A stretch of DNA of 46,050 nucleotides from Selenomonadaceae bacterium (lineage in GTDB: Bacteria; Bacillota; Negativicutes; Selenomonadales; Selenomonadaceae): positions 1-46,050 of the forward strand of contig JAFUXN010000102.1 in assembly GCA_017477125.1 (NCBI GenBank), in the 5' to 3' direction. Position 1 is the first letter of the stretch. Every line of letters starts with the position of its first letter. Positions 9,329 through 19,756 of this stretch are shown piece by piece. The position numbers and the translations under genes are program-made. The notes below the pieces were generated by a model. The model worked only from the letters and a program-made list of their open reading frames with translations, was not told the origin of the DNA and did not search any database.

Positions 9329-10030
9329 TCATAAGCCCGCGCCGATATTGTAGGCGACATCTCCAAACTCCGAGCGCTCGACCATGGATCGAGTGCCGCA
9401 ACCCGTCGCCCACACCTGCCCGACGTCCGTCCAATCCATGTATCGAACGAGCGTCTCATAATGGTTTTGAAGAGCCTCCATCGTCCAATCGGCGGAGTTC
9501 CAAGCGGTTGAGATCATGATCGACTTCTTGCCGCTCAAACGGGTGGTGCGGGAATAAAATCTGTCGACGATGATCTTCAATTGAGCGGACATGCCGAAGT
9601 AGTAGAGCGGGGTTACGAGCACGAGCAGGTCGGCGTCGAGCATCTTGGGCATGAGTTTGGTTTCGATGGCGTCTTTGAAAATGCAATCGCCGTCCATATG
9701 ACAATGATCGCAGCCCTTGCACGGATGAGTGTCCTCGTTGGCGGCGTCGAAGGTGAAGATGTTGTGCCCTTTGCTCGAAGCGCCGTCGATGAATTTTTGA
9801 GCGAGGAACCGCGATGTCGATTGCGATTCCGAATGGGGGCTGCTGTTGATCACGACAATGTTCATGGTGCTCCCTCCCGAGACGATGGTTGACGGCTCGT
9901 CGGCGTTGCTCTCGACGGGCTGATTAGTTTGATTGGGTCGATCGGACTGAACAACGGCGGAGCCGCAGCCGCTGACGTAGAGCGCCATGGTTCCGACGCT
10001 CAACACTCTAATGAAGTCGCGGCGATTCAT
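9329..10030 (-). CDS. Tat/lipobox-signal flavodoxin-family NAD(P)H-dependent oxidoreductase
   Basis: An FMN-binding reductase of the flavodoxin/iron-sulfur flavoprotein type, 233 residues in the long form. The N-terminus MNRRDFIRVLSVGTMALYVSGC has a twin-Arg motif, a hydrophobic stretch and a lipobox ending in Cys at 22, suggesting export as a lipoprotein. A linker to about 55 precedes MNIVVINSSPHSES, the FMN phosphate loop. CKGCDHCHMDGDC (Cys spacing C-x2-C-x2-C-x4-C) resembles the cluster motif of iron-sulfur flavoproteins. VTPLYYFGMSAQLK is a family signature. The long start overlaps the tautomerase stop by four bases. An internal ATG at 9865 (residue 56) has its own strong GGGAGGGA site, so a cytoplasmic short form is possible. 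The substrate is unknown. Confidence 0.85.
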   Translation of the reverse strand: MNRRDFIRVLSVGTMALYVSGCGSAVVQSDRPNQTNQPVESNADEPSTIVSGGSTMNIVVINSSPHSESQSTSRFLAQKFIDGASSKGHNIFTFDAANEDTHPCKGCDHCHMDGDCIFKDAIETKLMPKMLDADLLVLVTPLYYFGMSAQLKIIVDRFYSRTTRLSGKKSIMISTAWNSADWTMEALQNHYETLVRYMDWTDVGQVWATGCGTRSMVERSEFGDVAYNIGAGL

Positions 10031-10227
10031 TTTTTCTTGTCGGCGAGGAACTGTTCAAGGGTCTTGCCTCCCACGCCCCAATTGTCGAGGTCGTGCTCAT
10101 TGATGACGACGTAGAAGAACTCGGGCGCAACGCCAAGGTCTTCGCTGGCGACGCGGGTGAGGTCGGCGATGAGCTTCTCCTTCTGCTCCTTGGTGGGGTG
10201 AACGGCGTCCAATTTGATAATCGGCAT
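10027..10227 (-). CDS. 4-oxalocrotonate tautomerase-like protein
   Basis: A small tautomerase-superfamily enzyme, 66 residues, which is normal for 4-OT monomers. The start at 10227 gives MPIIKLDAVHP, so Pro becomes the N-terminal catalytic base after Met removal. GAGGAG lies 7 bases before it. An in-frame start at 10248 would bury this Pro and lacks a site. KEQKEKLIADLT is the typical first helix. The lysine-rich C-terminus overlaps the next gene by four bases. It is the fourth gene of the minus-strand operon, 17 bases after the HAD gene. The substrate is probably a keto-enol or halogenated/aromatic breakdown product, inferred from family and neighbours only. Confidence 0.88.
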   Translation of the reverse strand: MPIIKLDAVHPTKEQKEKLIADLTRVASEDLGVAPEFFYVVINEHDLDNWGVGGKTLEQFLADKKK

Positions 10228-10244
10228 TGTAATTCTCCTCTCAA

Positions 10245-11054
10245 TCAAAACAATTTATCCAAAGTGACGAGCACTCCGTCCGCCTCGTTCGACGGGCAAA
10301 CATATTTCGCCGCCGCCTTGACTTCGTCCGAAGCGTTGTCCATCGCGTAGCTCTGACCGCAGTATCGCAGCATTTCGATGTCATTGCCGCCGTCGCCGAA
10401 CGCTGCGCATTGGTCGGGAGTTATGCCCCAACGCTCGACGAGCCGCTTGAGCCCCGACGCCTTATGACAGCCCGGCACGATCAGATCGATCGAATCATGC
10501 CCGCTCGTCACCGCCTCGAGCCTGCCGTCGAGCTCCGCGCGGAACAGATCATAATAGTAAAGCAGTTTCTCCTCGGGCACGGTCGGCGCGAATTTTAGTA
10601 TGCGATCATCGACCGCCTTGAAATCGTCGACCCACTGCAAACGATGATAGTAAATCGCCGTCAGCTCGAAGAAGGCTTGATCGACCGAACCGCGCTCGCA
10701 ATACGCGCTCTTGACGCCGCACAGCACATTACGAATCTCGGGGTGCTTGCGACAAACATCAATGACGTGCTCGACGGTCGATTTGGGCATGTCGGCGGTG
10801 AAGATCATTTCCGATCGATCCTTGACGAAGGCTCCGTTCTCGGCGACAAACGCCATCTGCTCATGGTGAGTCGGAAACAGATCGCGCAACTGATAATATT
10901 GGTTGCCGCTCGCGACGACGAATCGGGCGCCCGCCTCGTTCATGCGCTCGAGAATGCGTTCGAAACGCGGCACGTCATAAGAGTAATCGCGGCGGACGAA
11001 AGTCCCATCGATGTCAACGGCAACGAGCTTGATGTTATGAGCCGACAAAGTCAT
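10245..11054 (-). CDS. HAD-superfamily (Cof/YidA-type) phosphatase
   Basis: A cytoplasmic haloacid-dehalogenase-fold phosphatase, 269 residues, usual for Cof-type enzymes with a C2 cap. Motif I is VDIDGTF near the N-terminus (residues 12-18), with the nucleophile and acid Asp pair. Motif II is VVASG. A Lys precedes the distal motif IV FGDGGNDIEML, which binds Mg2+. The cap domain lies between about 85 and 190. Sugar phosphates and cofactors such as FMN are typical substrates of the family, so the physiological target is open. Its ATG overlaps the DJ-1 gene stop by four bases, and AGAGGTGA lies immediately before it. One exact TCCGCGCGGA lies at 10534. Confidence 0.92.
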   Translation of the reverse strand: MTLSAHNIKLVAVDIDGTFVRRDYSYDVPRFERILERMNEAGARFVVASGNQYYQLRDLFPTHHEQMAFVAENGAFVKDRSEMIFTADMPKSTVEHVIDVCRKHPEIRNVLCGVKSAYCERGSVDQAFFELTAIYYHRLQWVDDFKAVDDRILKFAPTVPEEKLLYYYDLFRAELDGRLEAVTSGHDSIDLIVPGCHKASGLKRLVERWGITPDQCAAFGDGGNDIEMLRYCGQSYAMDNASDEVKAAAKYVCPSNEADGVLVTLDKLF

Positions 11055-11731
11055 TCACCTCTCAATGCGCCGACCAATTGTTGACCGACGGAAGACGCCG
11101 ACGCGGGATTTTGACCGGTGATCAATCTGCCGTCGACGATGACGTTGTTCGACCAATTGGCAGCGGCGTGATGAATGGCGCCGTGCTTCTTCAGTTCGGT
11201 CTCGAGCATGAACGGCACGATATCGGTCGCTTGGACTTCAGTCTCCTCGGCGTCGGTGAACGAGGTGAGGTTCTTGCCGTCGACGAGATAATTACCGTTT
11301 GAGAGTTTGACGTTGACGAGCGCCGACGGACCGTGACAGACGGCAGAGACGATGCCGCCGTTCTCGTAAATGGAGCGGGTGACGCGATCGATGGCGGGGC
11401 TGTCGGCGAAATCCCACATGACGCCGTGCCCGCCCGCGAAGAAGATCGCCGCATAGGTTTTGGGGTCAACGTCGTCGAGCTTGAGCGAATGATTGAGCTT
11501 CTGTTGAAAGGCATCATCAGCCCAAAATTTTTTGTTGATGGGATCGTCGAGATCGAGGCTGACGGGATCGATGGGGGGCTTGCCGCCCTTGATCGATGCA
11601 AGGTCGTAATCGAAGCCGGCGGCGGTGATCTTGTCGAGCGGATGAGTGAGCTCGGAGAGCCAGAAGCCCGTCGGAATCCCCGTCGCGCCCTTGACGCCGT
11701 TGCTGGTTACGACGCACAAAACTTTGGTCAT
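11051..11731 (-). CDS. DJ-1/PfpI-superfamily protein (Hsp31/glyoxalase III-like)
   Basis: A cytoplasmic DJ-1/PfpI fold protein of 226 residues. AVCHGPSAL carries the nucleophile-elbow Cys followed by His; FFAGGHG and an N-terminal acidic residue in GFWLSELTHP complete the Hsp31-type site. Long members of this group (about 220-235 aa) act as glutathione-independent glyoxalases or holding chaperones. The relationship is clear but the activity is inferred. AAGGAG lies 8 bases before the ATG. It overlaps the amidohydrolase by four bases upstream and the HAD gene by four bases downstream. A methylglyoxal or reactive-aldehyde role would match the tautomerase and flavoprotein neighbours. Confidence 0.9.
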   Translation of the reverse strand: MTKVLCVVTSNGVKGATGIPTGFWLSELTHPLDKITAAGFDYDLASIKGGKPPIDPVSLDLDDPINKKFWADDAFQQKLNHSLKLDDVDPKTYAAIFFAGGHGVMWDFADSPAIDRVTRSIYENGGIVSAVCHGPSALVNVKLSNGNYLVDGKNLTSFTDAEETEVQATDIVPFMLETELKKHGAIHHAAANWSNNVIVDGRLITGQNPASASSVGQQLVGALRGE

Positions 11732-12741
11732 GGGATCAACTCCTTAGCGTTGCGGTAGAATATTTTAGAGCGTTGTTGGTCGTTGAGAATGTCGGTCGAC
11801 GAGAGCTTTTGCATTTCGCCGCCGATGAATGCGGGGAAGGCGTAGGGGTAATCGCTGCCGTAGAGTATATGATCGATGGTCGTCATCTGCAGGAGCCCGA
11901 GCAATTGATTGGGGACGGCGAAGCCCGCCACGTCGTAATACAGTCGAGCAAACTCCGCGCGGACGTCGACGGACTTATCGGGCAGCAATGGTTTCATGCC
12001 GACGAGGCGATCGACGAGCGAGGGCAGCAGAGCTCCGCCATGAGGAATGATCCAACGGATTTGATTGAAACGAGCGGTGAGCCCGCCGAGGATCATGTCG
12101 CTGACGGTTCTCGTGGTCTCGACGAGGTAATCGACGACGGCGACGGGAGTATTGCGCGGGACGATCGGATCGACGGCGGGGCGAACGGGGTGCAGCTCGA
12201 CGATCGCGTGACGTTGATTGAGTGCGTTGAAGATCGGCTCGAAACGTTGATCGGCAAGATAAATGCCGCCGGCGTTGGTAGGTAACTTGATGCCGACGGC
12301 GTTCAATCGATCAAAGGCATGATCGATCTCCGTCAATGACTGATCGATCAAGGGCAGAGGCAGGGTAGCGAACAGCCCGAACCGTTGAGGATACCGCTTG
12401 ACGATGTCGGCGCCGAACTCATTGATCTCGCGCGTGAGCTCGACGGTCTCAACGTCGTCGCCGAAGTACGAATGAGGAGATGCCAATGACAGGAATGCGC
12501 GCTCGATGCCGAGGTTGTTCATCATCTCGATATGGGCATCGACCGACCATTGAGGAGCGGGCAACCCGTCCGATTCCGATCCCTTCGCTCCATGCTTGAG
12601 CAATGCCGCCCGATAACCGTCTGAAAGATAATGCGCGTGGACATCGATGCACTTGGCTCGCGCCTCGACCTTCGGATTGAAATTGATCATTGCCACCGTC
12701 GCCAACGCTCCCTTGATAAAGTTTCGTCGAGAGATTTTCAT
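11728..12741 (-). CDS. Amidohydrolase-family (ACMSD-like) metal-dependent hydrolase/decarboxylase with Tat signal
   Basis: A TIM-barrel amidohydrolase of the group containing aminocarboxymuconate-semialdehyde and resorcylate decarboxylases. It has 337 residues from the ATG at 12741. The N-terminus MKISRRNFIKGALATVAM is a clear twin-Arg signal peptide, ending near Ala-Arg-Ala. The mature part begins with metal-binding IDVHAHYL. HPVRPA, PHGGALLPSLVDRL and YGSDYPY give the further His and Asp ligands. Starts at 12747 and 12783 are possible; 12741 is preferred because GGTGA lies 6-8 bases before it and it gives a canonical Tat signal. It is the first gene of the five-gene operon, under a TATAAT-type promoter. 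Export implies a periplasmic substrate, probably a carboxylated aromatic, but this is inference. Confidence 0.88.
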   Translation of the reverse strand: MKISRRNFIKGALATVAMINFNPKVEARAKCIDVHAHYLSDGYRAALLKHGAKGSESDGLPAPQWSVDAHIEMMNNLGIERAFLSLASPHSYFGDDVETVELTREINEFGADIVKRYPQRFGLFATLPLPLIDQSLTEIDHAFDRLNAVGIKLPTNAGGIYLADQRFEPIFNALNQRHAIVELHPVRPAVDPIVPRNTPVAVVDYLVETTRTVSDMILGGLTARFNQIRWIIPHGGALLPSLVDRLVGMKPLLPDKSVDVRAEFARLYYDVAGFAVPNQLLGLLQMTTIDHILYGSDYPYAFPAFIGGEMQKLSSTDILNDQQRSKIFYRNAKELIP

Positions 12742-12757
12742 CGTCATCACCGGCGAG

Positions 12758-12788
12758 ATTATATCACGCTGTCTCGACTTCAACGCAA
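12758..12788 (-). promoter_or_regulatory. Probable promoter of the five-gene minus-strand operon
   Basis: On the minus strand a perfect TATAAT (12763-12758) lies 16 bases before the amidohydrolase ATG. The -35 is ambiguous: TTGAAG with a 14-base spacer, or TTGCGT with a 19-base spacer. It is back to back with the licT promoter, so both could share regulation. Confidence 0.45.
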
Positions 12789-12798
12789 GAAATTTTTA

Positions 12799-12827
12799 TT
12801 GACATTAACAGCGAAACTTTATATCAT
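12799..12827 (+). promoter_or_regulatory. Sigma70 promoter of the beta-glucoside operon
   Basis: A perfect TTGACA (12799-12804), a 17-base spacer and TATCAT (12822-12827). The predicted start near 12834 leaves a leader of about 130 bases that contains RAT site 1 and its terminator. Confidence 0.75.
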
Positions 12828-12880
12828 AGCGGCAGTTGAACAGCTCGAATTCACTCGGTTGAGTGTTTGGATAAGGCGAC

Positions 12881-12907
12881 GGATGGTTACGTTTGATCGG
12901 CCAGACC
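12881..12907 (+). promoter_or_regulatory. RAT site 1 (ribonucleic antiterminator, LicT/BglG target)
   Basis: A 27-base element starting GGATGGTTACG and ending CGGCCAGACC. It has the paired ends (GGT..ACC) and bulged loops of SacY/LicT/BglG RAT RNAs. It matches RAT site 2 at 22 of 27 positions. Its 3' half is the 5' arm of the following terminator, so the two RNA folds are mutually exclusive, as in known bgl/lic/sac operons. Confidence 0.85.
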
Positions 12908-12941
12908 GACGGGGCTTTTTGCCTTTGGCGGTTTGGTCGAT
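12896..12941 (+). terminator. Leader terminator overlapping RAT site 1
   Basis: ATCGGCCAGACC (12896-12907) can pair over 12 positions with GGTTTGGTCGAT (12930-12941), using two G-U pairs. Within the loop GGC (12913-12915) and GCC (12921-12923) flank five T. TTGCATTTG follows. This is the attenuator expected to block licT and downstream genes when no inducer is present. Confidence 0.7.
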
Positions 12942-12965
12942 TTGCATTTGAAGGAGGCGCTCAAC

Positions 12966-13802
12966 ATGATTATCCGCAAAATCTTGAACAACAATGTGAT
13001 CGTCACGGAGAACGCCGCCGGTCGAGAGGTTGTGGCGATGGGGCGCGGCATTGCATTCAAGAGGCGCGTGGGAGATCGCATTGCAGACTCTGCCGTCGAA
13101 AAAATTTACACCATCAGCCGCGCCGACATGATGGATCGATTCAAAGAGCTCGTCGCCAGCCTTTCTATCGACTACCTCCAAACCGCCAACAACATCATCG
13201 AACACGCCGAGACCGTTTTAAATTGTCGGCTCAACGACAGCGTTTACATCTCTCTCACCGATCACATTCATATGGCGGTGCACCGCATTCGTAACGGCAT
13301 TTCGATCAAGAATATGATGTTGCTCGACATCAAACGATTTTACGAGAAGGAATTTCAGATCGGGCAGTATGCGGTCGAGCTGATGAACAAAAATTTTTCC
13401 GTTGTGATGCCCGACGATGAGATTGGGTTCATAGCGCTTCACATTGTCGACGGGCAATTGGATTTCCGTCAGCCGATGGCAAATCGCATTATGAATTTGA
13501 TGGAGGAGATCAGCAGTGTTGTGCGCATGATCTGCCGCATTGATTTCGATCGCGAGTCGCTCAATTACCATCGATTTATAACTCACCTGAAGTTTTTTGC
13601 CAATCGGGTTTTTATGCATCAGGAGTCCGCCGAAGAGCTTGATGACGAGATGGGCGATATGATCAAACGCAAGTACTCTCAAGCGTATGCTTGTGCGGAG
13701 AAGATCGCCACGCTCGTCAAGAATAAATATGACTACAAAGTCAGCGACGACGAGAAATTTTATCTGACGATCCACATCGCCAAGTTCATTTCGGATAAAT
13801 GA
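12966..13802 (+). CDS. licT: BglG/LicT-family transcriptional antiterminator
   Basis: An RNA-binding antiterminator that stabilises the RAT hairpin and lets RNA polymerase pass the leader terminator when a beta-glucoside is being transported. It has 278 residues. The N-terminal co-antiterminator domain (1-55) starts MIIRKILNNNVI. Two PRD regulatory domains follow (about 65-170 and 175-278). The histidines expected to be phosphorylated by HPr or EII are at 100, 159, 207 and 270, nearly identical to Bacillus LicT numbering. The start at 12966 has AAGGAGG 8-9 bases upstream and gives the conserved N-terminus. It lies between two RAT sites, so it controls its own synthesis and that of the porin, PTS and hydrolase genes. 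Symbol by similarity only. Confidence 0.93.
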   Translation: MIIRKILNNNVIVTENAAGREVVAMGRGIAFKRRVGDRIADSAVEKIYTISRADMMDRFKELVASLSIDYLQTANNIIEHAETVLNCRLNDSVYISLTDHIHMAVHRIRNGISIKNMMLLDIKRFYEKEFQIGQYAVELMNKNFSVVMPDDEIGFIALHIVDGQLDFRQPMANRIMNLMEEISSVVRMICRIDFDRESLNYHRFITHLKFFANRVFMHQESAEELDDEMGDMIKRKYSQAYACAEKIATLVKNKYDYKVSDDEKFYLTIHIAKFISDK

Positions 13803-13834
13803 TGATGACAGCTTGATTCCCCCATATACCTTTA

Positions 13835-13861
13835 GGGTGGTTACGTTCAGTCGGCCAAACC
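13835..13861 (+). promoter_or_regulatory. RAT site 2, upstream of the porin gene
   Basis: A 27-base element starting GGGTGGTTACG and ending TCGGCCAAACC, with the same pairing pattern as RAT site 1 and 22 of 27 positions identical. Two RATs flanking the antiterminator gene is the E. coli bgl layout. A conventional T-tailed terminator is not evident after this copy. Instead 13852-13863 can pair with 13911-13921, inside the start of the porin gene. Confidence 0.8.
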
Positions 13862-13902
13862 TTCAAAGTTAAAAGCTCAAATTTAATTTTGGAGGGATTC
13901 CC

Positions 13903-15288
13903 ATGCGTAAAAGGTTAGCCGCCGCACTCATAAGCGCGGCACTGTTCGGCAGTATCGGACAGGTTCATGCGTCGTCGAACTTCTTTGCGGACGTTCCGGC
14001 GGAGAATTGGTCGTACACGGCGGTCAACGAGTTGATCGCGACGGGCAAAGTACCCGGGTACGATGCGAAGATTCCCGACGGTCGAGTGATGAGCAGGCTC
14101 GAGATCGCCATGATCATCGATGAGGCTCAACACAATCTCGACGCCTTCACTCCCGACGAGAAGTTGACGATTGAAAAGCTCCGCGCGGAATATCTCTACG
14201 ACATCAAGAAGCTCGAGCTGATCAGCAAATTGGATCGTCTCGATGATCGAGCACTCGAGAAGCTCACCGACAAAGATTCCGTTCCGTTCACGAAGGCGGA
14301 CAAAGACAGGCAAGACAAGCTGGCGGCGATAGCCGATCGGTTCAGCTTCGACGGCTACGCTCGTGTTCGTAACGATCATTTCCTGACAGACAGCGGTCGG
14401 ACGACTCGCGCAAACATGATGCACATTCAAGTCGCCTCACACTACAAAGTCAACGACGACTGGTCGGCGACCGTCGACTTCGGCTATCGTAACTCGCTGA
14501 GCGGTTTCGACAAGACGCGCAACTTGGCGTTCAGTGACAACGGCGAAAACGATACCGGTTTCAAGATGGATACGTACGTGACGGGCAAGATGCTCGGCGA
14601 CGCGCTGACGGTCAAAGCAGGTAAGTGGAATGAGTGGAACCCGTTTGGTTGGGGCATGGATATTGACTGCGATTTCTCCGGCGCTCAATTGACTTACGGC
14701 AAGAAAGAATTTAAGACGTTCCTGACGATGGGACGCATGGACTTATGGGATAACTTTATGGGCGGCGATCGCGACAGTGAGAAGGTTTCGAGCTTGCGCG
14801 CTTTCTATCCGTTCAGCGAAAAAGCCGATATCAACTTCGGCACGGCGTGGACTTCTCCGATGGCGAGCCGCTATCAAGATACGGATCAGCATCGAGTGTT
14901 CTCGTATTACACGCATGCGCACTACAAATTCGATCACAATTGGGATCTCCGCGCGGGAATCATCAACAGCAATTCGCATCGCGCTGATACTGCAGTTGCG
15001 GGCACCAAGACGAAGAAACCCGGTCGTTGGTTGCAACTTCAATACAAGGAGGCGAACCTTCAAAAGCCGGGCTCGTATTCGATCACTGCCGATTACCGTT
15101 ATGAGCCTGCGTTGAATTGGGTAACCGTGACTGACTGGTGCGGGCTCAATGAGAAGTTCTTCCGCATCGGAGCAGCATGGGTGCCGGCGAAGAATATTAT
15201 GCTCGACACGTTCTATACGTGGGCGCGGGAGATCGACACCAACGCGCGCAATGATCTCTATCGCTTCCAAGCGCAGTTCTTCTTCTAA
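13903..15288 (+). CDS. OmpM-type outer-membrane porin with S-layer-homology domain
   Basis: A diderm-Firmicute outer-membrane protein of 461 residues. A signal peptide (1-23, ending VHA-SS) is followed by one SLH domain at about 28-75 (FFADVPAENWSYTAVNEL...GRVMSRLEIAMIIDEA), which in this family binds polyaminated peptidoglycan and tethers the outer membrane. A short helical linker to about 145 follows. The rest is a beta-barrel of alternating aromatic and polar strands ending in Phe (FQAQFFF), the usual barrel-assembly signal. GGAGGG lies 6 bases before the ATG. It sits after RAT site 2 and 21 bases before the PTS gene, so it is probably a substrate-induced porin for beta-glucosides rather than the constitutive OmpM. 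One exact TCCGCGCGGA lies at 14180. Confidence 0.92.
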   Translation: MRKRLAAALISAALFGSIGQVHASSNFFADVPAENWSYTAVNELIATGKVPGYDAKIPDGRVMSRLEIAMIIDEAQHNLDAFTPDEKLTIEKLRAEYLYDIKKLELISKLDRLDDRALEKLTDKDSVPFTKADKDRQDKLAAIADRFSFDGYARVRNDHFLTDSGRTTRANMMHIQVASHYKVNDDWSATVDFGYRNSLSGFDKTRNLAFSDNGENDTGFKMDTYVTGKMLGDALTVKAGKWNEWNPFGWGMDIDCDFSGAQLTYGKKEFKTFLTMGRMDLWDNFMGGDRDSEKVSSLRAFYPFSEKADINFGTAWTSPMASRYQDTDQHRVFSYYTHAHYKFDHNWDLRAGIINSNSHRADTAVAGTKTKKPGRWLQLQYKEANLQKPGSYSITADYRYEPALNWVTVTDWCGLNEKFFRIGAAWVPAKNIMLDTFYTWAREIDTNARNDLYRFQAQFFF

Positions 15289-17244
<1,956 letters not shown>

Positions 17245-17271
17245 GATAAAATAATTTTTGGAGGCGATCCT

Positions 17272-19327
<2,056 letters not shown>

Positions 19328-19350
19328 GCGATCGATCGAAAAAATAAATC

Positions 19351-19384
19351 AATCCGCTGATGATCTCGTCGGCGGATTTTTTTT
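19351..19384 (+). terminator. Rho-independent terminator of the beta-glucoside operon
   Basis: AATCCGC (19351-19357) pairs with GCGGATT (19372-19378), followed by eight T. It closely resembles the terminator at 29806. Confidence 0.88.
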
Positions 19385-19459
19385 GTGCTTAAGTATCTCG
19401 AACGAAACTACGAATTAAAAGAAGAACTATAGTTATAACAGCAAAGGAGTTGGTTTGTT

Positions 19460-19630
19460 ATGTCTGATATCAACAACGTCACCAACAACAAGGTGATCAC
19501 CGGCACCTTCGACGACGATGTCATCATCAACTTGGCGTCGAACGTCACCATCGAAGGCTCCTACGGGAATGACACTATTTACCTCAATGGTTCCAATCAA
19601 CTGCTCCATTATTACCTCACCGGTGCATAA
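19460..19630 (+). CDS. N-terminal fragment of the interrupted RTX-like protein
   Basis: 56 codons from the ATG with a good AAAGGAG site to the first TAA. The peptide begins MSDINNVTNNKVITGTFDDD and contains GSYGNDTIYLNGSNQ, a typical start of this repeat-protein class. The same frame continues after the stop with matching repeat sequence (SDEVHGFGVNDTIRF), so this is probably not an independent small gene. Confidence 0.6.
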   Translation: MSDINNVTNNKVITGTFDDDVIINLASNVTIEGSYGNDTIYLNGSNQLLHYYLTGA

Positions 19631-19756
19631 TCTGATGAAGTTCATGGGTTCGGCGTCAACGATACGATCAGATTCGACACCAACAGTTGGTCATCGTACT
19701 TCACCGGCAACCTCAGAGCCATTTACGCTCTGGCAACAGTCGAAGGCGACGATGTC

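Noticed and set aside
19425-19439. AACTATAGTT/TATAAC as the promoter of the first RTX gene
   Set aside because: TATAGT or TATAAC could serve as a -10, but no reasonable -35 lies 16-18 bases upstream. Recorded only as a possible operator or weak promoter.
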